Source of the DNA: an uncultured Clostridia bacterium
Lineage (GTDB): Bacteria > Bacillota > Clostridia > Christensenellales > Borkfalkiaceae
Assembly: GCA_945638575.1 (NCBI GenBank)
Contig: CALZDP010000003.1
Coordinates: 41,429 to 105,428, forward strand
Direction: 5' to 3'
DNA: 64,000 nt
In this document: positions 30,891-40,819 of the stretch, one piece after another
Layout of the letters: every line of letters starts with the position of its first letter
Numbering within the stretch: the first letter of the stretch is position 1
Notes under the pieces: model-generated
What the model saw: only the letters and a program-made list of their open reading frames with translations
Told to the model about the DNA's origin: nothing
Database searches by the model: none
Translations under genes and position numbers: made by a program

Positions 30891-30916
30891 ACCCCGAGCG
30901 GAATTCCGCTCGGGGT
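30891..30916. terminator. 26-bp perfect palindrome downstream of the Cys-repeat protein
   Basis: ACCCCGAGCGGAATTCCGCTCGGGGT; weak T-run on the minus strand. Confidence 0.5.
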
Positions 30917-30952
30917 GCAAATTAAATTGTCATAAACAGATTTTTAAGCAGC

Positions 30953-33900
30953 TTATGCCGCGACGTAAACCACTTCAATAGAGGTGATTCTTACCTGACC
31001 GTTAGTTGCAGTGCCTGTATTTCCGACGCTAAACGCAATACTTGTTCCGTCAACAGTTACTGTAGTACCCGTTGCGACATTTACACTGTCTTTTGTTAAA
31101 ACGCCGGTTTTATATGAAGTATAATTGATTTTTACGGAAACAATCTTATAACCTTGTTTCGCACTGATTGTTATTGTCGGACTCTCGGTTTGATAAACAC
31201 GAATTGCAGAATCTGATGTATAATACTTGCCGGAATTGCTGCCGCCTTTTATTTTAACGCTGATATTACTGTCAAGGTCAAAATTCTTATGTTGCGTTCG
31301 ATTTGACCAATTGTAATTACTAATAGTAACACTTACGGTTTGATCTTTCGGTTCTTCCGAGCCGATAGCCAATACTTTTACGGTAAACGTTTTTGTGTCG
31401 GTTGTTTCACCGCATTCAATGGTTGCGGTAAGCGTTACGGTTTGTACTTCGGCGGTCTGCGTTACGGTTGCTTGACCGTCTGCAATCGCTATTGCCGTAT
31501 TATCGGAAGCCCAAGTAATAGTAACGTCTTCAAACTTTGAAGTAGGAAGTTCTAATTTATCGGTAACTTCTTCGGGAACAGTTAACTCATCTTTAGTTTG
31601 CGACACCTTGATTGATTCGGGAACGCCTTTATTTTCCACTAATCCGGAGCCAACTGCTTCAATTGTGCTTCTGAAAGTAGTTTTAGCGGAAACTAATACT
31701 ACGTGCATACCAACTTCAACGCCTAAGGTGTTAAACTCTTTAAGGTTATTGAAACTGCTGCCGGAATATTCCATCTTTTGAGCGCAAAGACCGTAAACAT
31801 ATACGATTGTTGTGCCATCGGTGATGTAGAAGTTGCCGTATGTGGTGTTAATTATTTCGGTAACAACGCCTTCGATTGTATAGAAGTTTTCGTTGCTGTC
31901 CTCTAATGCGATAAAGTCAGCCAAAGTTTTGTATTCGTAAAGGTATTCACCGCAAACGTCGCACTTGTAATCATTATTTTCATACTTATGTCCGGCAGGG
32001 ATAGGTAGTTGTTGTTGCTTATGGCAACTTGTACATTCACAAAGTTTAACACCATCGGTGGTGCAAGTTGCTTCGGTGGTAACCGTACCTTCGTTCCAAA
32101 CGTGTTTTGTTTCGTCAACGGGGATAGTATAAGTTGCTTTATCTTCTTCGGCAATTTCTTGCGTACCTGCCTCGTCGGTAAACCACTTGTGGCAGACCGA
32201 ACATTCATAATGCGCTTTAATGCCGGTTGCACCGCAAGTTGCCTCAACTTCAACAAGTTGTAAACTGTGTCCGGTTGCAGGAATGGTTTCTGTCTTCGTT
32301 TCGCCACATACTGTGCACTTATAAGACGTAGAACCTTCTTCAGTACAAGTAGGTTCGGTAGCGGTTACAACTTCCCAAGTGTGTGAAGCCGGCGTAGTAA
32401 CGGTCATTTCAACAGTGTTAAAACGAGCCTGTTTAGTCAATGAAGATATAACAAAACTATTTTGAGGGTTGTTTAATACAACCGTTATTACTTTGCCATT
32501 GGTCGTTACTGTACAATCTTTGATATCGCCTGAATTAAGCAAGTAGCCAGTTTCGCATGTAAACACGATTTTAGTTATTTTTGCGTTTGTATCGTTTAGA
32601 GCAATCGTAATTTTAGAACCAACATAGCAACGAATAGGGACAGCATCGTTTACGTTAGTATTGCTTGACGCTTTATCGTTAATAAACGTTGCATCTTCAT
32701 TTTTTGAGTTCCAAACCTGTTTATCATTCGTACGCGATAAACGATTTTTAACATCGGTAAAGTCAAATGATACAGTATTTTCTTTAGGCTTTGCTAATGC
32801 TGCTATTTGTTTGTAAGTTGTATAATCACAACGGGTACACGTGTCATAGGCTTCATAACCGGTTTCTGTGCAAGTTGCGGGCTTTCCGTCGTGGTGCACT
32901 AAATCGTGTCCGATTGCTTCGGTTTCATTAGCCGTATAAGTATGATTGCAGTTTTTACAAGTGTAAGTTGTGTAACCTTTTTCTGTACAAGTAGGTGCGG
33001 TTACTACGGTTGTATAATCGTGTCCGGTTGCTTCGATTTCACGAGTTTCAACATGTTCTTCGTTATGCTTGCAAACACGTTTTTCCAAGCCTTTTTCGGT
33101 ACAAGTGGCTTCTGTTACCACAGCCCATTCGCCCCAATCGTGGTTATTTTCGTTAATGGCGAGAATAACGGACGATTTATCGGTAATTTCGTTTTCGCCC
33201 CTGACGTCGGCAAAATAATTACCGCATTCACTGCATACGTAATAGGTTATGTTGCCTTGCGTGGTACAAGTAGGCTTGACAGCGTCAACCTTTGTTAAGA
33301 CGTGCTGTTTGATGGGGATAATCACGCTTTCTTTGGCGATTTCGTTTTCACCATTTTCATCGCTGAAATACTTTCCGCAAACGGGACATTCATAATAGGC
33401 AATATGACCGGCAACTTTGTCGGTAGCAGGTACTTCCTCAACAAAGTTTAAGGTATGGCCGGTTGCTTTTAAGATTACGGCGGATTTATCGGTAATTTCG
33501 GTTTTGCCTTCGCTGTCGGCGAAGTATTTATCACATTCTTCGCATACGTAATAGGTTATGTTGCCCTGCTCGGTACAAGTAGGCGCAACTGCCGCAATAT
33601 TTTTTAATGCGTGCCCTTTAGCAGGGATAACGACTGCGTTTTTGTCGGTAATTTCGGTTTCACCCTTTTCATCACTGAAATATTTTCCGCATTCAATACA
33701 TTCATAGTATGCTTTGTTGCCGTCTTCGGTGCAGGTGCAAGATTGGGCTTCAACAAAGTTTAAGGTATGCGGTTTTGTGGTTATAACGCTTTCTTTGGTA
33801 ATTTCGTTTATACCCTTTTCATCGCTATAGAACCTTCCGCAGTCGGGACATTCATAATAACCGATATGTCCGTTTTCAGTGCAGGTCGCTTTTACTTCGC

Positions 33901-34114
33901 TGACAAAAACCACCTTATGGGTAGGGTCAACAAAGTCTTCACGGTAACTTTCACCGCAGGAAGAACAAACGTATTCGGTGTAACCTTGGTTACAGCCAGG
34001 TTCAACTACGGTTTTGACATAATGATGTGCGTTTTGGACTCAAGCAGACAAACCAAACGATAAGCACACCATTGCAAAAATGGCTAAAGTTGCTGTTAAC
34101 AGTTTTCTTTTCAT
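30953..34114 (-). pseudogene. Secreted Cys-repeat (zinc-ribbon-like) surface protein; full reading frame from ATG 34114 is interrupted by TGA at 34040-34042
   Basis: GGAGG RBS + MKRKLLTATLAIFAMVCLSFGLSA-TGA-VQNAHHYVKTVVEPGCNQGYTEYVCSSCGESY..., in frame with track ORF 30953..33913 of repeated TCTExGxxxYxCxxCxxxF units. Truncation versus recoding unresolved. Confidence 0.75.
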
Positions 34115-34326
34115 TTTTGTCCTCCAAAAATTTTTGTCGCTTGCGATTTTTCTTAAAATGAAACCGAAAAACTCACTTACGCTATAAGCATAATACTTTT
34201 TGGTTGCGTTGTCAATAGTTGTCGGCGCGCAGTATATGTATTTATAAATAATATTTTTATAAAATTTTGTAATAGTTGCAATAAAGTTATGGTAATTGTA
34301 ACTACCGCACCGGTCGCAACAACTTT

Positions 34327-34418
34327 CGCAATCACAATGACTGCCGTAATGACGGCTTTAAGGAATGTTTTAAAGACTGCGAAAGCAAATGATTTGGCTA
34401 TGACAAATTGTGATTGCG
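34327..34418. other. Candidate structured element: 12-bp perfect inverted repeat enclosing two hairpins
   Basis: CGCAATCACAAT ... ATTGTGATTGCG arms; internal GCCGT-AATG-ACGGC and CTTTAA...TTAAAG stems. Confidence 0.5.
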
Positions 34419-34632
34419 CTTAAAAAAAAGTTATCGGCATAATTTTTGCGGTAAAAAGGTTTTTTGGGATTTTGGGAAACCACGCCCTGTAACGGTTGCG
34501 TTTTTATAGGGTTTTATAACCGAACGAGCGCGTAATCGTAACAAACGCAGTCAAAACATTTTGCGCCTTTTAATCGATATTCGCACACATACAAAGGGGG
34601 GTAAAAATGTAAAACGGCATATAAAAAACCAA

Positions 34633-34660
34633 CGATAACCGACCTATAGGCGCACTTTTT
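34633..34660 (-). repeat. CTATARG element (intergenic)
   Basis: CGATAACCGACCTATAGGCGCACTTTTT. Confidence 0.7.
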
Positions 34661-34705
34661 AATGTTAATCGCCGAAGTAATCACTTTAAAATTACGCCGA
34701 CAAAT

Positions 34706-34733
34706 AAAAAAACCGACGGCAAAACCGACGGTA
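34706..34733 (-). terminator. Probable terminator of rnpB
   Basis: Minus strand ACCGTCGGTTTTGCCGTCGGTTTTTTT (one T-T mismatch in the stem). Confidence 0.6.
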
Positions 34734-34742
34734 AAAAAGTAA

Positions 34743-35080
34743 CAAGCCGACCTATAAGCCGAGTTCTGTCTGGTGCGACTATCTATCTAGTTCCGCCGTT
34801 ACCGACGGACTCAAGCGACGTTTGGCGAAGATACCGCGGCGAGCAACCGCATTTCGGTATCTTCCTATCTTGCTTCGAATGGGGTTTACACTGACGCCGT
34901 ACGTTACCGTACAGCCGGTGAGCTTTTACCTCCCCTTTTCACCCTTGCCGAATTTTCGGCGGTTATTTTCTGTTGCACTTTCCCTGAAGTCACCTTCGGC
35001 GGACGTTATCCGTCATTCTGCTCTGTGAAGCTCGGACTTTCCTCGTTGAACTGAATCACCGCAGTCGCACAGTCGACTTG
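34743..35080 (-). ncRNA. rnpB: RNase P RNA
   Basis: Minus strand GAGGAAAGTCCGAGCTTCACAGAGCAG ... GGGTGAAAAGG ... GTAAACCCC ... ACAGAACTCGGCTTATAG; terminal CAAGTCGAC / GTCGGCTTG pair forms P1. Confidence 0.95.
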
Positions 35081-35129
35081 TTACACGGTTATTATAACAC
35101 TTAAAAAATCATTTGTAAAATATTTTATT

Positions 35130-36248
35130 TCACTTTTTTAAAGCAACCCCTTTAAAGGACAGAATATCCGAATCAAACTCGTACGCATTGCCCTTTTTTG
35201 ACAGACTTTTTTTAAAGGCTTCTTGCAATAAGTCGGTCAATAGGTCGGTTAAGCCGCTTATTTTGTCATAAAACAGGTAATACGCCATGCTTCCCGGAAC
35301 GGTATTTATTTCGTTTAAATACACAGTTTCCTCTTTAACGATGTAATCCATTCTCACCACGGAAGAAAAACCGAACTCGTCGTAAACTTTTTCGGTAATG
35401 TCTTTTACTTCGTTGCGAATTTTATCTGAAACTTTTGCTGGAAACTCTCTTTTTTTACACCCCGTTTTATTGCCGGAATATTTGTCCTCGAAGGTCAAAA
35501 ACCGATGTGAAGATATAGGTTTTTCAAGTTCGCTTACCAAAATTTTTCCGTTGCTTCGATAAGCGGCGCAGTTAACCTCGGTAAAATCTTGAATGTATTT
35601 TTCGGCAATAGCCTTTTCGTCGAACCTTAAAGCATAGGTAAGCGATTTTTTCAGTTCTTCATAGCCGTTTGCGACCGTTATCCCTATCGAGGACCCCGTG
35701 TCTGCAGGCTTTACTATCACGGGAAACCCTAAAGCCTCTTTAACCTCATACACGGTCTTTTCAATGTCTTTGTAAAAGTCCACTCGTAAAACCGTTTTAT
35801 AGTCAACTACCTTTACGCCGAAGTTTTTTAAGATGATTTTAGTAAGCGTTTTATCCATTGCCATCTTTGCGGTAAAGGTATCCGTCGTTACGCAAGGAAT
35901 GTTGCAAAGTTCAAAAAGTGCCCCTATAAGCCCGTTTTCGCCATTTCCGCCATGCATACAGTTTATTGCGCCGGCAACCGCATATAACGGTTTATTGCCT
36001 TTATATGCGTACAAAACGTTTTCCCCTGCGGATAGAGTTACCCTTGTAAGTTTCTTTTCGGAATACTCTTTATAAAAGCCGAGATTGAATAATTTTTTGT
36101 CTGTAAACCATTCTCCCCTTTTATTGACATAAACGGGCACAGGCTGAAATTTACTTTTGTCAAGGCTGTTTAGGGTTAAACAGCCCGTAATAATCGATAC
36201 GTCGTGCTCGGGTGAAACCCCGCCGAAAATTACAATAATCTTTTTCAA
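35130..36248 (-). CDS. ddl: D-alanine--D-alanine ligase
   Basis: IIVIFGGVSPEHDVSIITG, PVIVKPADTGSSIGI, EINTVPG. Confidence 0.96.
   Translation of the reverse strand: MKKIIVIFGGVSPEHDVSIITGCLTLNSLDKSKFQPVPVYVNKRGEWFTDKKLFNLGFYKEYSEKKLTRVTLSAGENVLYAYKGNKPLYAVAGAINCMHGGNGENGLIGALFELCNIPCVTTDTFTAKMAMDKTLTKIILKNFGVKVVDYKTVLRVDFYKDIEKTVYEVKEALGFPVIVKPADTGSSIGITVANGYEELKKSLTYALRFDEKAIAEKYIQDFTEVNCAAYRSNGKILVSELEKPISSHRFLTFEDKYSGNKTGCKKREFPAKVSDKIRNEVKDITEKVYDEFGFSSVVRMDYIVKEETVYLNEINTVPGSMAYYLFYDKISGLTDLLTDLLQEAFKKSLSKKGNAYEFDSDILSFKGVALKK
35227..35250 (+). repeat. CTATARG element (inside ddl)
   Basis: AATAAGTCGGTCAATAGGTCGGTTAA. Confidence 0.55.
35913..35940 (+). repeat. CTATARG element (inside ddl)
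   Basis: AAAAAGTGCCCCTATAAGCCCGTTTTCG. Confidence 0.6.
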
Positions 36249-36367
36249 AAAAAATACCTGAAAACTAATTCCTCTTTAGCGCATTTTTGCTTTTTCGGAA
36301 GTGTTTTCAGATATTTTTCATGTGTTTTAATCGCTTTAACCGAAAATCGGTTTAACCATAGCGCTGT

Positions 36368-38062
36368 TTAATTAAATTTGTCGGGCAAATCGTTTTCAAA
36401 CAGCACTACGTCGCCCTCTTTGGATATACTTTGCAAAAACTTTATACCTTCGTTTAAGTTCGGCAAAATTTTAATATTTTCGTAAGGGAATTCCGAATCC
36501 AAAAGTCCGTCCCTTATTTTGTAAGCGTTTGGACCGCCTATAATTATAGCGAAGTCAACCACTTTTGCGATTCTTCTGCCGAAACGGAAGTTTTCTAAAT
36601 CTTCAAACCTGCCGAGTTCCACCAAACCGGGGGTAATGATTATTTTTCTTCCGTTAAAACCGGAAAAAACTTCTAACGCCGCAACAGTTCCGTCCACATT
36701 GGAATTGTAACTGTCGTCGATAATGGTCATTCCCATGTCGTTTTTCATAACTTCAAGTCGATGACGAATGGGCTTTATAAGGGAAATACCTTCTGCGATT
36801 TCTTCGGGCGTAAGACCTAATTCATACGCAAGCCTTACCGCCGCCATGATGTTGGAAACGTTATGCTTACCAATAAGCACTGTAGTTGCTTTTATCGTTT
36901 TGTCCTTAAAACAAATGGTAAACTTGCTTCCGTCTGCCCCCGTTACGATATCTTTACAGTAAACGCTGTCCGCGCGCTCGCTTTTAACGCCGGCGGTCAA
37001 AACCTTTATTCGCTTTTCGGCTTTTGCTCTTTCGCTTAACTTGTATGTGTTTTCGTTATCGGTTGCAAACACTACCGCACCGCCCTCTTTTACGCCGAGC
37101 GCAAGTTCATATTTGGTGTTCATAACCGCCTCAACGCTGCCGAAGGTTTCTAAGTGCTGGTTGCTTACCCCCGTAATTATACCGTAATCCGGCTTTACGA
37201 TGTCCGTAAGTTCCTTAATTTCGCCTGTGCGCCTTGCACCCATTTCCGCAATAAAAACGTCCTGCGTGCCGTCGTAACGGGTAACGCTTTTACATATTCC
37301 CATAGGCGTGTTGTATGATGCAGGCGTTGATAAAACGTTATATTTTACCGATAAAATGGTTCGCAAAATTTCTTTAACCGAAGTCTTGCCGTAACTTCCC
37401 GTAAGCCCGATTTTTATAAGCCCGTCGGCGTCGCTCAAAGTTTTTTTGCACCTTATAATATACTTTTTGTTATGGGCGTTTTCAAACGGCTTATTTAAAA
37501 AGTTGGAAAATTCCACCATAATCGGTATCATTGCAGGAGTTACGCACAACATTCCGAACCTTACGTCCAAAAAGTAATAGTTCTCTATAAGCAAATATCC
37601 GAGCATTTGCATTACGATAAGCACGAGCAATGTAAACAGGTAATAGGTTACGACAAAGGTTGCAAGCAACCTTACCGCGCGCCCCGTCAGAACAAGCAGG
37701 GACTTGTTTTTTCGTTTAAAATCAAAATGAATGTATATAACCGCAAAAAAGGCGTAAAAAACAAAGCCGAAATAAGAGTTCCACTGCATTTTGGTATAGG
37801 AAAACCCTACGCTGAACAACAAATACGCCATGCTTGAAAGCATTACCATCATCCATAGTCTTGTGATGTATATGTTGTCGAAGCGGTAAGTCCATTTGTC
37901 GTAAGCGCTTCTTACGTAACCGCAACTTTGCATTATCTGCATGAACTTTCTTGCGATAATCGCCGCAAAAACCGTGTTTATTAACGCGGCTATACAAGCA
38001 AATATGAAAAACTCCGTACTGAAAATTTCGGAAAATTTAGTTACTCCGTCGTAATTTATCAT
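36368..38062 (-). CDS. MurF-type Mur ligase with N-terminal polytopic membrane domain
   Basis: About 190-aa multi-TM N-terminus, then LIKIGLTGSYGKTSVKEIL and IDDSYNSNVDGTVAALEV. Confidence 0.88.
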   Translation of the reverse strand: MINYDGVTKFSEIFSTEFFIFACIAALINTVFAAIIARKFMQIMQSCGYVRSAYDKWTYRFDNIYITRLWMMVMLSSMAYLLFSVGFSYTKMQWNSYFGFVFYAFFAVIYIHFDFKRKNKSLLVLTGRAVRLLATFVVTYYLFTLLVLIVMQMLGYLLIENYYFLDVRFGMLCVTPAMIPIMVEFSNFLNKPFENAHNKKYIIRCKKTLSDADGLIKIGLTGSYGKTSVKEILRTILSVKYNVLSTPASYNTPMGICKSVTRYDGTQDVFIAEMGARRTGEIKELTDIVKPDYGIITGVSNQHLETFGSVEAVMNTKYELALGVKEGGAVVFATDNENTYKLSERAKAEKRIKVLTAGVKSERADSVYCKDIVTGADGSKFTICFKDKTIKATTVLIGKHNVSNIMAAVRLAYELGLTPEEIAEGISLIKPIRHRLEVMKNDMGMTIIDDSYNSNVDGTVAALEVFSGFNGRKIIITPGLVELGRFEDLENFRFGRRIAKVVDFAIIIGGPNAYKIRDGLLDSEFPYENIKILPNLNEGIKFLQSISKEGDVVLFENDLPDKFN

Positions 38063-38796
38063 ATCAAAAAATCCTTTACGATAATATTGAAAGAACGATA
38101 ATCGTCAATAAAAGCAAAATGTCCGCCGTTTAAGGTTACAAGCGCACTGTTTTTTATCCCCTTGTTTAGCCTTTTTGCCATATACATAGGGGTTTCTTTA
38201 TCATTTTTGCCTTCTACGATAAGCGTGGGCGCGGTTATATATTTTAACTTGTAGTCAAGATGCTCGTTTACGATTTTTATAAAACTCAATCTGTTGTTTT
38301 CGGGCATGCTTTCTATACCGCTTTTGTTGAATTTTGCACTGAATTTTTTAGCGCGGTCTTTACCGAAAATGGCTTTAATCGACTTATAGCCCCACTTTTT
38401 TGCGTAGTAGCCTATGCTTCTTTTGGGTTTTAGCCCTGCGGCGCCCGTTAAAACGATTTTGCTAAAATCGTAAGGTGAAATCTTTAAAACTATTCTTGCC
38501 CCGAAAGAATGTGCTATAACCGAAAATTTATTACCCTTTTCACATTCGCCCGTTTCTTTTATAAAGGAAAGAACCGAATTTGCGTAATCTTCGAGCGAAT
38601 AAGGATAGTTTAGCGGAGTCTTAAATCCCGGTAAATCCGGACAGTATACCTTGAAAAATTGAGAAAAGTATTCAAGTTGATAATAAAAACTTTCTTTTGA
38701 CGAACCGTAACCGTGTAAAAATAACAACGGCGCGCCGTCTCCGCCGACGAAAGTTTCCATACCGTTAATATTAGTGATTATAAAAGGTCCTCGCAA
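38059..38796 (-). CDS. Alpha/beta hydrolase
   Basis: LLFLHGYGSSKESF; nucleophile region VIAHSFGARIVL; His in LNGGHFAFID. Confidence 0.9.
   Translation of the reverse strand: MRGPFIITNINGMETFVGGDGAPLLFLHGYGSSKESFYYQLEYFSQFFKVYCPDLPGFKTPLNYPYSLEDYANSVLSFIKETGECEKGNKFSVIAHSFGARIVLKISPYDFSKIVLTGAAGLKPKRSIGYYAKKWGYKSIKAIFGKDRAKKFSAKFNKSGIESMPENNRLSFIKIVNEHLDYKLKYITAPTLIVEGKNDKETPMYMAKRLNKGIKNSALVTLNGGHFAFIDDYRSFNIIVKDFLI
38374..38400 (-). repeat. CTATARG element (inside alpha/beta hydrolase gene)
   Basis: TTAATCGACTTATAGCCCCACTTTTTT. Confidence 0.65.
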
Positions 38797-39215
38797 TCAA
38801 ACGACATTAAAATAGCGTCCTCGTCGCCGTAATAACCCTTTCTTACGCCGTCGCATTTAAAACCGCATTTAGCGTAAAGGCATTTTGCAGGCGTGTTGGA
38901 AGCCCTTACTTCCAAAAAAATCTTTTCCGCAGAAAGGCTTTTACTTAAGTTCTTCGCCCTGTCTATAAGAAGAGTCCCGTAACCAAGGTTTCTACACCTT
39001 TTATCAACCGCGATATTTATAATTTCAAACAAATATTTTGTGGCGATAACCGACATATAGGCAGAGATTTCGCCCTTTTCTTCTATAACGAAACTTTTAT
39101 AAACGGGGTTTAAAAACAAATCGGAAAACATACCTTCCGTCCACGGATCTTTAAAACTTTCCCGTTCGATTTTCATTACCTTGTCAAGGTCGAAGAAAGT
39201 CATTTCACGAATCAT
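38778..39215 (-). CDS. rimI: Ribosomal protein S18 alanine N-acetyltransferase
   Basis: GNAT fold; RCRNLGYGTLLIDRA; next to tsaB/tsaE. Confidence 0.9.
   Translation of the reverse strand: MIREMTFFDLDKVMKIERESFKDPWTEGMFSDLFLNPVYKSFVIEEKGEISAYMSVIATKYLFEIINIAVDKRCRNLGYGTLLIDRAKNLSKSLSAEKIFLEVRASNTPAKCLYAKCGFKCDGVRKGYYGDEDAILMSFDCEDLL
39043..39068 (-). repeat. CTATARG element (inside rimI)
   Basis: GCGATAACCGACATATAGGCAGAGAT. Confidence 0.5.
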
Positions 39216-39820
39216 TTTCTGCCTTCTTCCGCTTGAGATAAGCGAAGATAGAAAGGATGAAGATCGTCGACGTTTTCCGTTATGCGTGAAGTATTGCCTT
39301 CAACGGCGTTAATAAGTCCGCCGATTAAATCGGGAACTTTGTCGCAAAACCCCTCTATAAGCCCGTTAGCGACTATTTTATACTCTTTTTGAAGGTCAAT
39401 AAGTTCTTCTTTCGAGATAAACTTCGGTTGGATGGTTACCATGTCGCCATTGAAACCTTGAGCGTAAAAATGGTCGTGCTTAGCATCTATTACGGCAAGT
39501 CGTTTGCCATTTTCAGTATATGCGATAGCCTCTAAGGTTGTTACGGGAAGCACAGGTTTATTGTAAGCGTCCGCAAAGCCTTTAACGGTCGCCACGCCGA
39601 TTCTTATTCCCGTAAAAGAGCCGGGACCTACCGTAGAGCAAAAAAAGTCTGCGTCTTTTAAATCAAGATTGCAGTTTTTTGCCGTTTCTTCGATAGCCGG
39701 CATTAGGGAAACGGAGTGTTTAACCCCTGCCATTTCCGAATAATAGGTCTTATAAACTTCACCGTTACGGCAAATAACGCTTAAATAATCACCGCTGGTG
39801 TCTATCGCAAGGTATTTCAT
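39212..39820 (-). CDS. tsaB: tRNA t6A biosynthesis protein TsaB
   Basis: YLAIDTSGDYLSV, GPGSFTGIRIGVATVKGFA. Confidence 0.95.
   Translation of the reverse strand: MKYLAIDTSGDYLSVICRNGEVYKTYYSEMAGVKHSVSLMPAIEETAKNCNLDLKDADFFCSTVGPGSFTGIRIGVATVKGFADAYNKPVLPVTTLEAIAYTENGKRLAVIDAKHDHFYAQGFNGDMVTIQPKFISKEELIDLQKEYKIVANGLIEGFCDKVPDLIGGLINAVEGNTSRITENVDDLHPFYLRLSQAEEGRK
39346..39370 (+). repeat. CTATARG element (inside tsaB)
   Basis: AAAACCCCTCTATAAGCCCGTTAGC. Confidence 0.5.
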
Positions 39821-40221
39821 AAAGTAATAATCCTTTTTTGGTTTTCCACCGTAATTTTTACGATTTTACAGTTTTTAGGCAACACCGATTTGATGTTTTC
39901 AGCCCACTCTATAAGACAGATTCCGCCTGCTTCAAAGTAGTCGGTAAGCCCGAGCGCAAGGGCTTGTTCACCGCTCGATAACCTGTAACAGTCGTAATGA
40001 TACAGCACGCCGTCGTAATCGTTCATATATGCGTAAGTGGGGCTTACCACGCTTTGCGTTATTCCAAGCCCGTCGGCAACCCCTTTTGCGAATACCGTTT
40101 TACCTGCGCCCATTTCGCCTTCCAACAATACGACGTCGTTTTTATTAAGTGTTTTTGCGTACGAAGAAGCGATTTTAAAAGTTTCTTCGGGACTGTTTGA
40201 CAGATAAACCATTTTAGTCAC
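39817..40221 (-). CDS. tsaE: tRNA t6A biosynthesis ATPase TsaE
   Basis: LLEGEMGAGKTVFAKGVADGLG; VVSPTYAYMNDY. Confidence 0.95.
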   Translation of the reverse strand: MTKMVYLSNSPEETFKIASSYAKTLNKNDVVLLEGEMGAGKTVFAKGVADGLGITQSVVSPTYAYMNDYDGVLYHYDCYRLSSGEQALALGLTDYFEAGGICLIEWAENIKSVLPKNCKIVKITVENQKRIITL

Positions 40222-40819
40222 CTATTTTGTTAATAAGTTTGGTTAACGATTTATAAAGTAAGAACGTTATGACAGACGCCAGCAAGCACCTTAACAGGTT
40301 GAAGGGTATGACCGCACCGAATGTGTAATAGGTGTAAAAGTTATTTTCGGTAACGTTAAAGGACGGGGGGCAAAGGGAAGCAATTTTATCAAGCGTGAAT
40401 CCCATAACTTTAAGATAAAGCGGTATCATAATATACAGGTTGCAAACGGTTGCCACTAAAATAGAACAGACCGAACCTATAATCAAAGAGATTACCGCGC
40501 CTTTTTTGGTCCTATTGTATTTATAGAAAAGGGAAGAAGCAATTACGAACGTAAGCCCGTTCAGCAGGTCGGATAATTCCCCTACGCACATGGTGTGCGA
40601 AAAAGGCAGTTTTAACAAAATTTTTACCAAAACGATAATTCCGCCGGCGATAGGCCCCATAGAAAATCCGCCGATAAGCGCAGGCACGTCGGATAAATTT
40701 AGCGCCAAAAAGGAAGGAAACATAAACGCAAGGGGGATATTGATTAAATACAATACGTATGATAGCGCCGTCATAATGGCGATTTTTGCAATTTTTCTTG
40801 CCGTAAAATAATTTTTCAT
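40214..40819 (-). CDS. ECF transporter S component (RibU-like)
   Basis: AIMTALSYVLYLINIPLAFMFPSFLALNLSDVPALIGGFSMGPIAG. Confidence 0.85.
   Translation of the reverse strand: MKNYFTARKIAKIAIMTALSYVLYLINIPLAFMFPSFLALNLSDVPALIGGFSMGPIAGGIIVLVKILLKLPFSHTMCVGELSDLLNGLTFVIASSLFYKYNRTKKGAVISLIIGSVCSILVATVCNLYIMIPLYLKVMGFTLDKIASLCPPSFNVTENNFYTYYTFGAVIPFNLLRCLLASVITFLLYKSLTKLINKIGD

Noticed and set aside
30448-30920. Small ORFs 30448..30651 (+) and 30669..30920 (-)
   Set aside because: No RBS or recognisable domain; the second overlaps a palindrome.
34040-34100. Selenocysteine insertion as the primary explanation for the TGA
   Set aside because: The only good hairpin begins 45 nt downstream, not at bacterial SECIS spacing, and no sel genes are seen in the window; kept only as an alternative.
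34291-34425. 44-aa ORF MVIVTTAPVATTFAITMTAVMTALRN...
   Set aside because: No RBS, sequence better explained by inverted repeats.
34743-34765. Counting the rnpB 3' end (GCCGACCTATAAGCC) as a CTATARG element
   Set aside because: It forms the RNase P P1 3' strand and conserved 3' region, so the similarity may be coincidental.
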